From an uncultured Flavobacteriales bacterium (GTDB lineage Bacteria; Bacteroidota; Bacteroidia; Flavobacteriales_D; Parvicellaceae), in NCBI GenBank assembly GCA_943787535.1, contig CALSMU010000013.1:142529-206528 (forward strand): a DNA stretch of 64,000 nucleotides, in the 5' to 3' direction. Positions within the stretch are counted from its first letter, which is position 1; each line of letters opens with the position of its first letter. Below are positions 38,630 to 48,788 of the stretch, one piece after another. Position numbers and translations under genes: made by a program. The notes below the pieces were generated by a model, which did no database searches, was not told the origin of the DNA, and was given only the letters and a program-made list of their open reading frames with translations.

Positions 38630-39268
38630 CTAATTATAAATCCACATAAGAGTGGGTTTTTCTTGATTTTTTAATAATTTGTCTACCGCCAAAAATGCGT
38701 TATCCGAGATAGCTGGACAGCCCCAACCTTCTGGAGCGCCGGCAGGATATACTTCTGCATCTGCAATCTCTTTCCAAGAATGAAAGACAATATCTCTTTT
38801 ATTAGCATTAGAATTGGTTTCATCTAACCCATGTAATCTGTAGTTAATATTAACGCCAAAACTACTCCAACCCCGTTCGCCTATTTTATATTTGCCAAGT
38901 GATGAAAGATGTGAGTCTTCCGTGTTGCTAAACTGTGGATTGGTTTTACTATGGTCAAGTGTCCAGGGATTATTGCCGCAACCATGGGCTACTAGGTATT
39001 CGGCTATTGGTCCTTGTTCTATAAAACTCCAAACATAAAACCTATTTTTACCAGAATGCTTGCTCATATCTATGAGAATGCAAAAATCCTGGTTCATACC
39101 ATTATCTAAACAAAACTTTTTAGCTTGTTGCGCTTTTAAGCCTAAATCTTTTTCTTGTTTTAATTCGGTTTTTGCATTTTGTTCTACTTTGGAAGGTGTA
39201 CATAGAATAAAAACATAACTCAATCCAATTATCAGAAAAAATAATACGGTTATTTTTAAATTTTTCAT
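38630..39268 (-). CDS. Murein L,D-transpeptidase catalytic-domain protein (YkuD-like)
   Basis: 212 residues with an N-terminal signal or anchor (~1-24, possible lipobox FILC). The catalytic core carries SSLGKYKIGERGWSSFG, LHGLDETNSNA, the histidine H163 in IVFHSW and the nucleophile C184 in GWGCPAIS, the H..GC pattern of the YkuD_2 branch. Enzymes of this fold form or cleave L,D peptide bonds of peptidoglycan in the periplasm. It shares orientation with the DUF1287 gene but the spacer allows separate promoters. Confidence 0.85.
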   Translation of the reverse strand: MKNLKITVLFFLIIGLSYVFILCTPSKVEQNAKTELKQEKDLGLKAQQAKKFCLDNGMNQDFCILIDMSKHSGKNRFYVWSFIEQGPIAEYLVAHGCGNNPWTLDHSKTNPQFSNTEDSHLSSLGKYKIGERGWSSFGVNINYRLHGLDETNSNANKRDIVFHSWKEIADAEVYPAGAPEGWGCPAISDNAFLAVDKLLKNQEKPTLMWIYN

Positions 39269-39487
39269 ACTTTCAATTTTTATCTTAAAGCTATTTGGCT
39301 TTTTTGTTAAGTAAATCCTTGACAGGTAAATTCATTTTGAAAAAAAAGGTACAACAATAGGATGTGTTTTTTGTTGAATAATTTTATTCGCTACGTTCTA
39401 CTTATTATGTGAATACAAATAAAAATGTAATGTATCTGCTATTATTTTCAATATTAATAACCTACTTTAGAGAAAAAGCATGGAAAA

Positions 39488-40105
39488 ATGAAATGGGTAT
39501 TAATTATAACAATTATTTTTGGCTGTTCAAATCCACAGATTAGTGAAAAGAATACAAGTATAAATAAACCATTAAATATGGATACAATAACATTGGGTGC
39601 AGGATGCTTTTGGTGCGTAGAAGCCGTTTTTAGTGAGTTAAAAGGTGTTGAGTCTGTTGTGTCTGGGTATGCAGGAGGAACAGTTGAAAACCCTTCTTAT
39701 TCAGAGGTGTGTAAAGGTAAAACTGGTCATGCGGAAGTAGCGCAAATAACTTATGACCCTTCTAAAATATCATTAGCCGATATATTGCAAGTGTTCTGGC
39801 AAACGCATGATCCAACTACTTTAAATCGACAAGGTGCCGACGTAGGTACGCAGTATAGATCAGTAATCTTTTATCATTCAGAAGAACAGGGGAAACTTGC
39901 GTTACAATTAAAAAAGGAACTTTCAGAATCTGGCGCTTGGGAAAATCCTTTGGTTACAGAGGTGTTGCCTATCCCTCAATTTTATAAAGCAGAAAATTAC
40001 CATCAAGACTATTATTTGCAAAATGGTGATCAACAATATTGTAAGTATGTTATTCAGCCCAAGTTGGATAAGTTCAGGAAAGTATTCGCTTCAAAAATTA
40101 AGTAG
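39488..40105 (+). CDS. msrA: Peptide methionine-S-sulfoxide reductase MsrA, lipoprotein form
   Basis: 205 residues. Catalytic motif GCFWC at 39-43 with nucleophile C40, then GYAGG and the typical GHAEVAQITYDP, QTHDPTTLNRQGADVGTQYRS (in parts) and AENYHQDYY. The enzyme reduces methionine-S-sulfoxide in proteins. The N-terminus is a short lipoprotein signal ending FGC (C13), so it should be anchored in the envelope and repair periplasmic or outer-membrane proteins; its electron donor is not encoded nearby. Confidence 0.92.
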   Translation: MKWVLIITIIFGCSNPQISEKNTSINKPLNMDTITLGAGCFWCVEAVFSELKGVESVVSGYAGGTVENPSYSEVCKGKTGHAEVAQITYDPSKISLADILQVFWQTHDPTTLNRQGADVGTQYRSVIFYHSEEQGKLALQLKKELSESGAWENPLVTEVLPIPQFYKAENYHQDYYLQNGDQQYCKYVIQPKLDKFRKVFASKIK

Positions 40106-40201
40106 TATTTTAAACAGTAGCGGAATAAGCCTTTTTTTTATACTTTCGAAATATACTTTGGCAAGCATTTTGAATTAGTCAAGGTAAATAAAATTAATTA
40201 T

Positions 40202-41410
40202 ATGAAAAAAATATTATTACCAATAGCAATATTAATAGGTGGATTGACTTTTGGTCAAAATGTTCAAGACCAGAAAGTTTCATTTAAGTATGTCCAATTA
40301 CCAACGAATCCAATACCAAAGGACATTTCAAATTATAATTTGGTTGTAGATATTTCTGGCTATGCAAAAAGTAATGAAGATTCCATGTCTGTATATCAAA
40401 ACAGGCTATCTACTTTTGAAGCAGAATTCGAAACGTGGTTAGAAGATAAAAAGCGAGTAGATAAGCTGTACCTAATGGAGTTAGCTAAGTGGGAAAGGGC
40501 AGTAAATGCAACTGTTTCACCTGCTGTGGCACCAGTTATGCCGATAAAACCTCCATATTCTAAGCAACCTATTAAAGAAGATATAAAACTTCCTTTATTA
40601 ACAGAGGATGTTACTGAAGCGCAAACAAATGGATTAATTAACCTTGAGGGATATACAAAAGGTGAGGGTGGAGCTGTTGTAACATTAGAAATATTAGGTT
40701 TTCAAAATGCGAGCATTTCTGTGAAAAAAACTGGTACGGGTGCAGCAACTAAGTATACATATACAAGTTCTTGCAAAATGCCAGTCAAGGTAACTATAGA
40801 AGCTCCAGGATCAGGTATAATTCTTTCAGAAACGGTTAATGATAATCTACAAACATCAGTAATTAAGTCATATGATAACCAATATGAGCACAAACTATGG
40901 TTGATTGATAACTACGACACTTTTTGGGCTCAGAAACAAAAATCAATGTTGACTGCTTCTTTTAAGTCGGTAAATGCAATAATTAATGATAAATGTGGGT
41001 ATCCGAAGAAAACGCGTTCTACAGAAATCTACACTGTTAAAAAGCATAAAGGGCATGATTATACAGATTTGATTGATGCTTATACAAATGTAAAATCTGG
41101 ATACGATTTACTTTTTAAGGATGTTGACAGAACAAGTGCAATTGGTAAAATTCAAACTGGAATAGAAATTTGGGAGGATGCTCTAGAAGAAACTAACCCT
41201 TTTTATAATAAAGATAGGGTTAATAAAAAAGTAACTGCATTATTATATGCTAATTTAGCTGAAGCTTATATGTGGATAAATGATTTTGATTCTGCGGACA
41301 ATTATCTTCAAAAGGCGAAGATTGGAGGTGTTTTAAAGTACAAGAACTTTGCTAAGAGATTGCAGGGTGTATTAAATGGATTGAAAGCTAGATATGAAGT
41401 AAACAACTAA
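40202..41410 (+). CDS. Secreted protein of unknown function
   Basis: 402 residues with a signal peptide (~1-18). Residues ~60-130 are charged and helical with a Pro-rich turn (PVMPIKPPY), ~140-220 look beta-rich, and ~285-400 are helical and resemble TPR-like repeats (LYANLAEAYMWINDFDSADNYLQKA). No catalytic motif is recognised; a periplasmic scaffold or outer-membrane-associated role is plausible. It is monocistronic with a strong terminator 23 bases downstream. Confidence 0.72.
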   Translation: MKKILLPIAILIGGLTFGQNVQDQKVSFKYVQLPTNPIPKDISNYNLVVDISGYAKSNEDSMSVYQNRLSTFEAEFETWLEDKKRVDKLYLMELAKWERAVNATVSPAVAPVMPIKPPYSKQPIKEDIKLPLLTEDVTEAQTNGLINLEGYTKGEGGAVVTLEILGFQNASISVKKTGTGAATKYTYTSSCKMPVKVTIEAPGSGIILSETVNDNLQTSVIKSYDNQYEHKLWLIDNYDTFWAQKQKSMLTASFKSVNAIINDKCGYPKKTRSTEIYTVKKHKGHDYTDLIDAYTNVKSGYDLLFKDVDRTSAIGKIQTGIEIWEDALEETNPFYNKDRVNKKVTALLYANLAEAYMWINDFDSADNYLQKAKIGGVLKYKNFAKRLQGVLNGLKARYEVNN

Positions 41411-41432
41411 AAAACAATAATATCCCATAACT

Positions 41433-41468
41433 AAAGCACTTATTTTAACCCAAATAAGTGCTTTTTTT
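41433..41468 (+). terminator. Rho-independent terminator after the 40202 gene
   Basis: A perfect 13-bp stem (41433-41445 with 41452-41464), a six-base loop and a T tail to 41468. Confidence 0.9.
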
Positions 41469-41537
41469 GTTGTTATATCCCTTATAAACATTGTAATTCA
41501 AACAATTTTCAGTAAACTCGCAGTTCGCTAGGATGAA

Positions 41538-42512
41538 ATGTCAATATTTACAAATATGAGTCGGGTAGTTTTAATCGAAAATAATTCAGAAATTGGTGCT
41601 GGTACTAGAGGTGCAAGTCTTGGTGTAGATGCATTAAGGATAGCCGCTTTTAATAGTAATAGTGATTATTTTAACAGATATACACTTGAAAAAATTGAAA
41701 ATGAAAATCATCGATTATTTGAGGAGATAGACTTCCCAAGTGCAAAGAGAATGGAAGATGTATTTAAAGTCTTTAATAGGATTTGTAATAAGGTTGATGA
41801 AACACTTCAAAAGAATAGATTTCCATTGATATTAGCAGGAGATCATTCAAGTGCTGGAGGAACTATTGCTGGGATCAAAAAATCGAATCCCGATAAACGC
41901 CTAGGAGTAATATGGATTGATGCACATGCAGATTTACACTCTCCATACACTTCTCCCTCTGGTAACATGCATGGTATGCCTTTGGCTACTGCCTTAAATT
42001 TTGATAATATAGATCATAAAATAAAAGAATTAGAACCAGAAGTAATTGAAACTTGGAAGAAATTGAAAAATGTTGGCGGCGTAGCACCCAAAATTAATCC
42101 AGAAGATTTGGTTTTTATAGGAGTAAGAGATACAGAAGAATCAGAAGATTATTTTATTGCCAATAATTCTATTCATAGCGTTAGTGTAGAGTATGTTAGA
42201 AGGAATGGTGTCGAAAAAGTATCTGCCGAAGTACTTGATTACCTTAGAGAATGCGATATTCTTTATCTTTCGTTCGATGTTGATAGTATGGACTGCGATT
42301 TAGTTTCTTATGGAACAGGCACACCCGTGTCGAATGGAATTACGGAACAGGAGGCGAGTGGATTAATCAATCATTTTCTTATTGACAAAAGAGTAGGTTG
42401 TTTTGAAGTTGTTGAAATTAATCCTTGTTTGGATAACAAACAAAATAAAATGGCTGAGACAGCTTTCCGGATTTTAGAGAATGCTACCTCAATCATTGAA
42501 AAAAGAGGATAA
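41538..42512 (+). CDS. Arginase/agmatinase-family ureohydrolase, probably arginase
   Basis: 324 residues. The binuclear manganese site is complete: GDHSSAGGT, WIDAHADLH, and SFDVDSMD, followed by EINPCLD. Extra loops relative to the compact agmatinases (for example MHGMPLATALN and the KELEPEVIETWKKL helix) match the arginase branch of Bacteroidota, which converts L-arginine to ornithine and urea. Agmatinase cannot be excluded, since an arginine decarboxylase is encoded at 54833. The start is read as ATG 41538; a second ATG six codons later is nearer the conserved region. argS follows 54 bases downstream. Confidence 0.86.
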   Translation: MSIFTNMSRVVLIENNSEIGAGTRGASLGVDALRIAAFNSNSDYFNRYTLEKIENENHRLFEEIDFPSAKRMEDVFKVFNRICNKVDETLQKNRFPLILAGDHSSAGGTIAGIKKSNPDKRLGVIWIDAHADLHSPYTSPSGNMHGMPLATALNFDNIDHKIKELEPEVIETWKKLKNVGGVAPKINPEDLVFIGVRDTEESEDYFIANNSIHSVSVEYVRRNGVEKVSAEVLDYLRECDILYLSFDVDSMDCDLVSYGTGTPVSNGITEQEASGLINHFLIDKRVGCFEVVEINPCLDNKQNKMAETAFRILENATSIIEKRG

Positions 42513-42566
42513 TACGCATTCCTTTATTAGTTGCAATAAAATTATTTATTAGAGAACAATATCTAA

Positions 42567-44348
42567 ATGAGAGTAGTAGATAATATCATTCGAAATGTGG
42601 TAAGAGCTATTGAAGCTTTATACTCCCAAGAATTGCCAATACAGCAAATACAGATTCAAAAAACAAAAAAAGAATTCGAAGGAGATTTAACCTTGGTTGT
42701 TTTTCCTTTACTAAAAGTTACAAAAAAATCGCCTGAACAATCAGCTGAAGAAATAGGGAATTGGCTTATAGATAATGCTGAAATTACTGATTCTTACAAT
42801 GTTGTAAAAGGATTTTTAAATCTTTCGATAAAAGATGAAGTTTGGTTAGCTCAGTTCAATGTATGGGCAAAAAATGAAAATTTTGGTAAATCTGCTTCTT
42901 CTACAGGAAAAACTTTTATGGTGGAGTATTCTTCTCCAAACACCAATAAGCCGCTGCATTTAGGGCATTTGCGAAATAACTTTTTAGGCTATTCAGTAGC
43001 TGAAATATTAAAGGCAAATGGCCATGAAGTTTATAAAACACAAATAATTAACGACAGGGGAATACACATTTGTAAAAGTATGTTGGCATGGCAAATATTT
43101 GGCAATAATGAAACACCTGAGTCTACGGAAATGAAAGGTGATCATCTTATTGGGAAATACTATGTTGCATTTGATAAGGAGTACAAAAAGCAAATAGCAG
43201 CTTTGGTAAAAGATGGAATGGATTCGAAGGATGCTGAGAGAGAAGCTCAAATATTTAAAGATGCACAAGCCATGCTTCTTAAATGGGAGGCACGAGATCC
43301 CGATGTATATGCGCTTTGGGAAACTATGAACGCATGGGTATATGAAGGTTTTGAAACTACTTACAAGGAAATGGGGGTTGATTTTGATAAACTTTATTAT
43401 GAATCTAATACGTATATTTTAGGCAAAGATTTAGTAGAGAAAGGTTTAGCGGATAATAATTTTTACAAAAAAGAAGATGGTTCAGTTTGGTGCGACTTAA
43501 GTGATCATAAAATGGATGATAAATTATTACTCCGTGCGGATGGTACATCTGTTTACATGACACAAGACCTAGGTACAGCTATAGAACGTTATAAAGATTA
43601 TCCAAATTTATCAGGTCTTATCTATACAGTAGGTAACGAACAAAATCACCATTTTAATGTTCTTTTCACAATTCTAAATAAATTAGGTTATTCTTGGGCT
43701 GAAGGGTGTTATCATCTTTCTTATGGTATGGTAGACTTACCTACTGGTAGAATGAAGTCGAGAGAAGGAACTGTTGTAGATGCCGATGATTTGATGAAAA
43801 GTGTAATTGAGGATGCCAAAAAAATCACCCAAGAAAGAGGGCATTTAGATGGTCTTTCTGATTCAATTAAAAATGATTTGTATAAAACAATTGGTCTTGG
43901 CGGCTTAAAATATTACTTACTAAAAGTTGACCCTAAAAAAGGAATGCAATTTAATCCTGCAGAGTCAGTTGATTTAAACGGAAATACCGGTCCTTTTATT
44001 CAATATACATATGCGAGAATCCAATCCATATTGCGAAAAGTTGGAACCTTTGCTAAGGTAGCTGAGATAGATTTATTGCTGGAACCTGCGGAAAAGACAT
44101 TGTTGAAAGATCTTTCAGAATTCCCTAGCGCGATTGAAGAAGCTGGCAAAAGCTATAGTCCCGCAATAATAGCTAATTACACTTATGAATTGGTGAAGAA
44201 TTATAATTCATTTTATCAATCCCTATCCATTATAAAGGAGGAGGATGCGAACAAAAAAGCATTTAGAATAGCAATTAGCTATAAGGTAGGTACGGTAATT
44301 AAATTATCGATGAAATTACTAGGAGTAGACGTTCCTGACAGAATGTAA
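42567..44348 (+). CDS. argS: Arginine--tRNA ligase
   Basis: 593 residues, complete class I synthetase. N-terminal tRNA-D-loop recognition domain (~1-105), VEYSSPNTNKPLHLGHLRN with the HIGH-type HLGH, the Arg-tRNA synthetase inserts, and the KMSKS-equivalent GRMKSREG. The anticodon-binding domain ends LLGVDVPDRM, the standard C-terminus. It charges tRNA-Arg with arginine. It lies just behind an arginase-like gene on the same strand, so the two may share a transcript; no T-box or similar leader is visible. Confidence 0.96.
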   Translation: MRVVDNIIRNVVRAIEALYSQELPIQQIQIQKTKKEFEGDLTLVVFPLLKVTKKSPEQSAEEIGNWLIDNAEITDSYNVVKGFLNLSIKDEVWLAQFNVWAKNENFGKSASSTGKTFMVEYSSPNTNKPLHLGHLRNNFLGYSVAEILKANGHEVYKTQIINDRGIHICKSMLAWQIFGNNETPESTEMKGDHLIGKYYVAFDKEYKKQIAALVKDGMDSKDAEREAQIFKDAQAMLLKWEARDPDVYALWETMNAWVYEGFETTYKEMGVDFDKLYYESNTYILGKDLVEKGLADNNFYKKEDGSVWCDLSDHKMDDKLLLRADGTSVYMTQDLGTAIERYKDYPNLSGLIYTVGNEQNHHFNVLFTILNKLGYSWAEGCYHLSYGMVDLPTGRMKSREGTVVDADDLMKSVIEDAKKITQERGHLDGLSDSIKNDLYKTIGLGGLKYYLLKVDPKKGMQFNPAESVDLNGNTGPFIQYTYARIQSILRKVGTFAKVAEIDLLLEPAEKTLLKDLSEFPSAIEEAGKSYSPAIIANYTYELVKNYNSFYQSLSIIKEEDANKKAFRIAISYKVGTVIKLSMKLLGVDVPDRM

Positions 44349-44374
44349 TTTAGAAACTTGTACTCGTTTTTCTT

Positions 44375-45304
44375 TCAGTTGGCTCTTCTTCCGGTAAATC
44401 TTCCTTCTTCTTCTGGAACTTCAGGTGCTTTATTAAGGTTTAAAGAAAGCATAATTTCATGCGTTCCAGATGTATTTGAACCAACACCCGAACTGCTAAA
44501 TTCGAAGGCATAAGTCAGAGATAATTTGTCCTTCAATTGCATGCCCATATTTAAAATGAATACCGAATTGGATCTATGTCCTATTCCTCCCCAGAGCTTA
44601 TTGTTATATTTGACATTTCCAAAAACTTCGACTTGCGAATTTTTCTTTTGTGCGTTTCGTATCATAACTAATGGTATAAATTCAAATTGCTCATCAACTT
44701 TCAACTTGTAAGAAATATATACATTACTATGGCGTACTAGGTTATATTTACTTCCATCAATAATGTCGACAGTAGCCTTTGTTCCTAGTAATTGAGGAAG
44801 TGCTATTCCAATATTTAAATCTCTATCAAAAGTGTATGCCATGCCAAAGGCTGCATCAAAAGTCATTTTTAATGGAGCGCTTGTGAGAACAATGTCACTC
44901 ATATCATCTGCTTGAATAGTACTTAAATCCAAAGTTCCTTTCATAATCCCAGCCGAAAGCCCAAATCGAATTTTACTCTTGTTATCAATGTGTAATTTGT
45001 AGGAATAACTTGCATTAGCATTTATTCTTTGAATGAAAGCAATTTTATCTAAGGAGACGTTTCCACCAATGCCCATTTTAGAATTTAGCTGACGTTGCGC
45101 TGATAAAAAGGTGGTATTTGGACTACCTACAAAACCCACCCACTGCTGTCTGTGTCCTAATTGTACTTGAGTTCCTTTTTTCGTTCCAACCTCTGCAGGA
45201 TTAATAAAAGAAGTATTGTAAGGGTACATAGCACTAATTGGTACCTGTTGGGAAAATGCACTAAACGATATTAATATTATTATACCTAAAAATAGATTCT
45301 TCAT
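44375..45304 (-). CDS. PorP/SprF family outer-membrane protein
   Basis: 309 residues. Signal peptide ~1-18, then QVPISAMYPYNTSFINPAEVG, the family's conserved opening, followed by HRQQWVGFVGSP and an amphipathic beta-barrel region with a final STSGTHEIMLSLNL strand. Members of this family are outer-membrane components that pair with specific T9SS type B cargo, as SprF does with SprB in gliding flavobacteria. The gene immediately upstream encodes exactly such a cargo, 13 bases away. The last ~15 residues are acidic. Confidence 0.9.
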   Translation of the reverse strand: MKNLFLGIIILISFSAFSQQVPISAMYPYNTSFINPAEVGTKKGTQVQLGHRQQWVGFVGSPNTTFLSAQRQLNSKMGIGGNVSLDKIAFIQRINANASYSYKLHIDNKSKIRFGLSAGIMKGTLDLSTIQADDMSDIVLTSAPLKMTFDAAFGMAYTFDRDLNIGIALPQLLGTKATVDIIDGSKYNLVRHSNVYISYKLKVDEQFEFIPLVMIRNAQKKNSQVEVFGNVKYNNKLWGGIGHRSNSVFILNMGMQLKDKLSLTYAFEFSSSGVGSNTSGTHEIMLSLNLNKAPEVPEEEGRFTGRRAN

Positions 45305-45317
45305 AAAAATAAATTTA

Positions 45318-48300
45318 TTATCTCATCAATAAAATACTGCCTTTGTATTCTTGTTGAGCACATTTAATTAAATAAAAATAAGTTCCTTCTGGTAAAGGCT
45401 CTCCTGATTCGTTCGTTCCGTCAAAGTTATTTTCATACGAAGTGGATTCCCAAACTATTTTCCCCCATCTGTTGTAGATAGCCAATGGACAGCCTGAGAT
45501 TAAGGAAGGTTTATTTACAGTCCATGTATTATTTGATAAATCACCATTTGGAGAAAGAAAGTTATTTATTTCCAATGAGTCAATTGTATTTACTAATATT
45601 AAAACAGAATCAGTAGCAGAACAACCGTCTGCACTTGTGGAGTAAATAGTATAATAAGTTGCAGGTTCTGTTGGAGCTACGCTAGGGTTTAATATGGTGT
45701 CATTATCCATATTGTAAAATGGAGTCCATAAAATATTTCCACCATTACTAACAGTAGCATCAAGCACTGCACTATCTCCTTCTTCAATTAAAACGCTAGT
45801 CCCTGCAAATAAAACAACAGGAGCAAATACTTTTAAATCAAACGTACATGTAGTTGTATTTCCTACTAAGTCTGTTACAGTGTATTCCAAGAGTTGTAAT
45901 TCCTACGGGAAAAGAATCTCCAGATGTAAAGCCCGTAGCATCCGTTTGTGTTGTAATGGAACTTCCGCAATCATCTGTTCCGATTGGAGCAGTATATGCA
46001 ATTACATCATTACATGTGGAATCGTCATTGGGACAAACAATAGTCGGAGGAACAGTATCATTTGGAATAACGTTAAAAGTACAAGTGGCAACATTTCCAG
46101 ACGAGTCTTGAACCGTCATTGTTATTGCATTAATACTGTCCATGGTTACGCCTACCCCAATGCTCTGCGAAATCAATGGTGTGGCATCACAAAAATCGTT
46201 TGCTACCACTATTCCGGAGAAATCGGGTAAGGTGTATTGGCAAAGTCCGTTAATGTCAAGTGTTTGATCTCCAGGACAAGTTATAGTTGGTGCCAAAGTA
46301 TCTACAACTGTTATTGTAAAGGTGCAAGAGTTTGAATTTCCTGAAGTATCTTCCACAAAAATCGATATAACTTGTGTTGAAGAAATGCCTGATAATATTG
46401 TTCCAGAAGCAATGGATTGAGAATAGGTGAAACTTGAACAGTCATCTGTGATATTTAAAGTTGTGTCATACGATGGAATTAAATAATCACAATTAATATC
46501 TGCAGCAACACTTGAATTATTCGGGCAATTTATTGCCGGAGCTGTATTGTCAACAACCAAAATGTTAAAAGTACACGTTGATGTATTACTAGAATCATCC
46601 ATTATAGATAATACTACTGGATAAGGTCCTCCAGCCGCTAGTGCAGTTCCAATAGCAATATCTTGCGATTCACCAGCTGCAGTGGAGCAATTGTCAATCG
46701 CTGAAATAAACCCTGTGAAATCTTCCATAATATATTCACAGTTAGCATCAGCCGATACTGCAGTATCAGGAGCACATCCTGAAATGATTGGAGTAATAGT
46801 ATCTGAAATATTTACATTAAAGCTACATGAAGAGGTATTCCCTAATGCATCTTCCGCTAGGTAAGTAATAACAATAGGAGAGTTTGTGCCAGTAAATAGG
46901 GTGTTGACAGAAGGAGTTTGTGTAAAAAAGACAGAACCTCCACAATTATCAATACCAGTTACTAAAGTAGAGTAATCCAAAGCCCTAAACTCACAGATGG
47001 CATCTAAAAAATCAGTTTGATCAGCAGGGCAAGTTACTACTGGAGCAATAGTGTCAACAAAGGTTAAGGAGAAAGAACATACAGACGCGTTTGAAGAAAT
47101 ATCTGTTACACTAAATGATACAAAAGATGGCGCTCCTCCGGGTACTGTTGTTCCGGGTGCTGGAGCTTGTATAATACTAGGGTTGTTGTCGCAATTATCA
47201 ACTATAACTACAGAGCCGGTATAATCAGGAAGAACGTATTCACAATTCCCATCAACGAAAACAGTTTCATCAGAAGGACATGTTATTGTTGGTGCTGTTG
47301 CGTCATCAACAGTCACGAGAAAAGCACAAGTAGCTGTATTTCCACTTGCGTCTGTTGCGGTTAATGTTACTACTTGAGATGTTGTAATAGTTGTGCCAGA
47401 AACTGGGCTTTGCGTGGCAACGGGACTGGGGTCACAATTATCTGTCATTATTGCTAAACCTGTATAGTCTCCTAATATTGCTGTGCAAGCTGTTGTAGCA
47501 GAAACATTTTGATCAGGAGGGCAAGTTATAGTGGGAGAAATTGTATCTACAATGTTAACTGTGAAAAGACAGTCAGAAGAGTTTCCACTCACATCCGTAG
47601 CTGTTAATGTAACCGTAGTATTTGCAGTTATAATAGTTCCGGGTGCAGGCAATTGGGTAACTATTGGATTTAAATCGCAATTGTCATCAACAACTGCAGC
47701 TGACGTATAGTCACCTACAACCGCATCACAGTTTACATCAGCAAATTCACTTTGTGTTCCAGCGCATGTAAGTCCTGGAGCTTCATTGTCAACTACAATT
47801 ATTTCTATTATACAAGAAGATGCTCCTGGGTTTCCAGTATCATCCGTTACAGTAAATTCTTGAAACGTAGACCCGAGCGGAAAAGTGTCGCCATTTACAA
47901 ATCCCGTTGCATCAATTTGCGTTAGTGTAGTATTCGCGCAGTTATCAGCTGCAACGGGCATTGCATATGATACAACCGCATCACATAGTCCATTGTCGTT
48001 GTTAAATGTTTGTGGAGTAACACAACTAGAAAAAGTAGGTAATTCCACGTCAGCAACTGTTACTGTGAAATTGCAAGTTGCTGTATTTCCTGCGGTATCT
48101 GTAGTTATCCAAATTTGATTCGTAACCCCAACTGGGAAAAAACTTCCTGCAGTCAAGCCCGTTCCATCGGTCTGAATAGTTTGTGGAATACCACAATTAT
48201 CAATTCCTTTTGGTCTTGTATATGATGTAGAAGAACCACATAAGCCTAAATCAGAATTTACCGAAATATTTCCTGGACAAGGCGGCGAGAATGTTGGGTT

Positions 48301-48612
48301 TTCAGCGTCTACGACTATTATCATAAATGAACAAGTAGATGATCCGCCTGCACTGGTAATAGTATATTCTAAAAGAGTTGTGTCTAAAGGGAAAACATCT
48401 CCTGAAGTTAGTCCGGTACCATCGGTTTGAGTTATTGTTTCTCCACCACAATTAGTAGCACAAGTAGGAATGGTGTAAACCACGGTTTCTCCACAGATTC
48501 CAATTGCATTATCGACGATAATATCTCCAGGACAATTCAATGTCGGCACTTGTCCATAATATGATTGGCTCATTACGAGCAAAGAAAAAATAAAAAAATA
48601 GAATGATTTCAT
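45318..48612 (-). CDS. Giant HYR-repeat protein with T9SS type B (gliding-motility-associated) C-terminal domain (frame break)
   Basis: Start placed at ATG 48612, which opens the signal peptide; the upstream ATG at 48630 would lie at the transcription start implied by the -7 element. Eleven HYR-type Ig-like repeats of ~80 residues follow, each with a PTITCP-like entry and a DxSGNxATCxFxV exit and paired cysteines. Then come a PKD-like domain and the type B sorting domain (FLSPNGDLSNNTW, IYNRWGKIVWE, GTYFYLIKC, ending GSILLMR). The frame breaks at 45887-45888: removing one C of the CC pair joins GITTL to EYTVTDLVG, giving ~1098 residues. It is probably a surface adhesin exported through the PorP/SprF-type partner downstream. 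Confidence 0.87.
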
Positions 48613-48634
48613 AATAATTTTGAATAACAATCCC

Positions 48635-48642
48635 CAAATATA
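48635..48642 (-). promoter_or_regulatory. Candidate -7 element for the HYR cargo/PorP operon
   Basis: Reads TATATTTG on the minus strand, 22 bases upstream of ATG 48612. Only four bases separate it from the alternative ATG at 48630, which supports the downstream start. Confidence 0.5.
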
Positions 48643-48693
48643 ATAAAATAGAATGCAAAAAGAGAGGAGTTTCCCCCAAGGTAATTTTTGCTA

Positions 48694-48731
48694 ATAAAAA
48701 AAGCTTCTAGTAAAGTTATTACCAAAAGCTT
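48694..48731 (-). terminator. Terminator after the glucosaminidase gene
   Basis: On the minus strand a 13-bp stem with two G-U pairs (48719-48731 with 48701-48713), a five-base loop (48714-48718) and a T run across 48696-48702. Confidence 0.82.
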
Positions 48732-48788
48732 CGATTTGTTGCTCACTGCAAGGCGAAACCAATATATTCACTTTGTATAAACTATATC

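Noticed and set aside
42513..42566. T-box or other amino-acid-sensing leader before argS
   Set aside because: The 54-base spacer is AT-rich with no stem, specifier or terminator structure.
45900..48500. CRISPR-like or satellite repeat array
   Set aside because: The ~240-base periodicity is explained by HYR protein domains and the units differ at DNA level.
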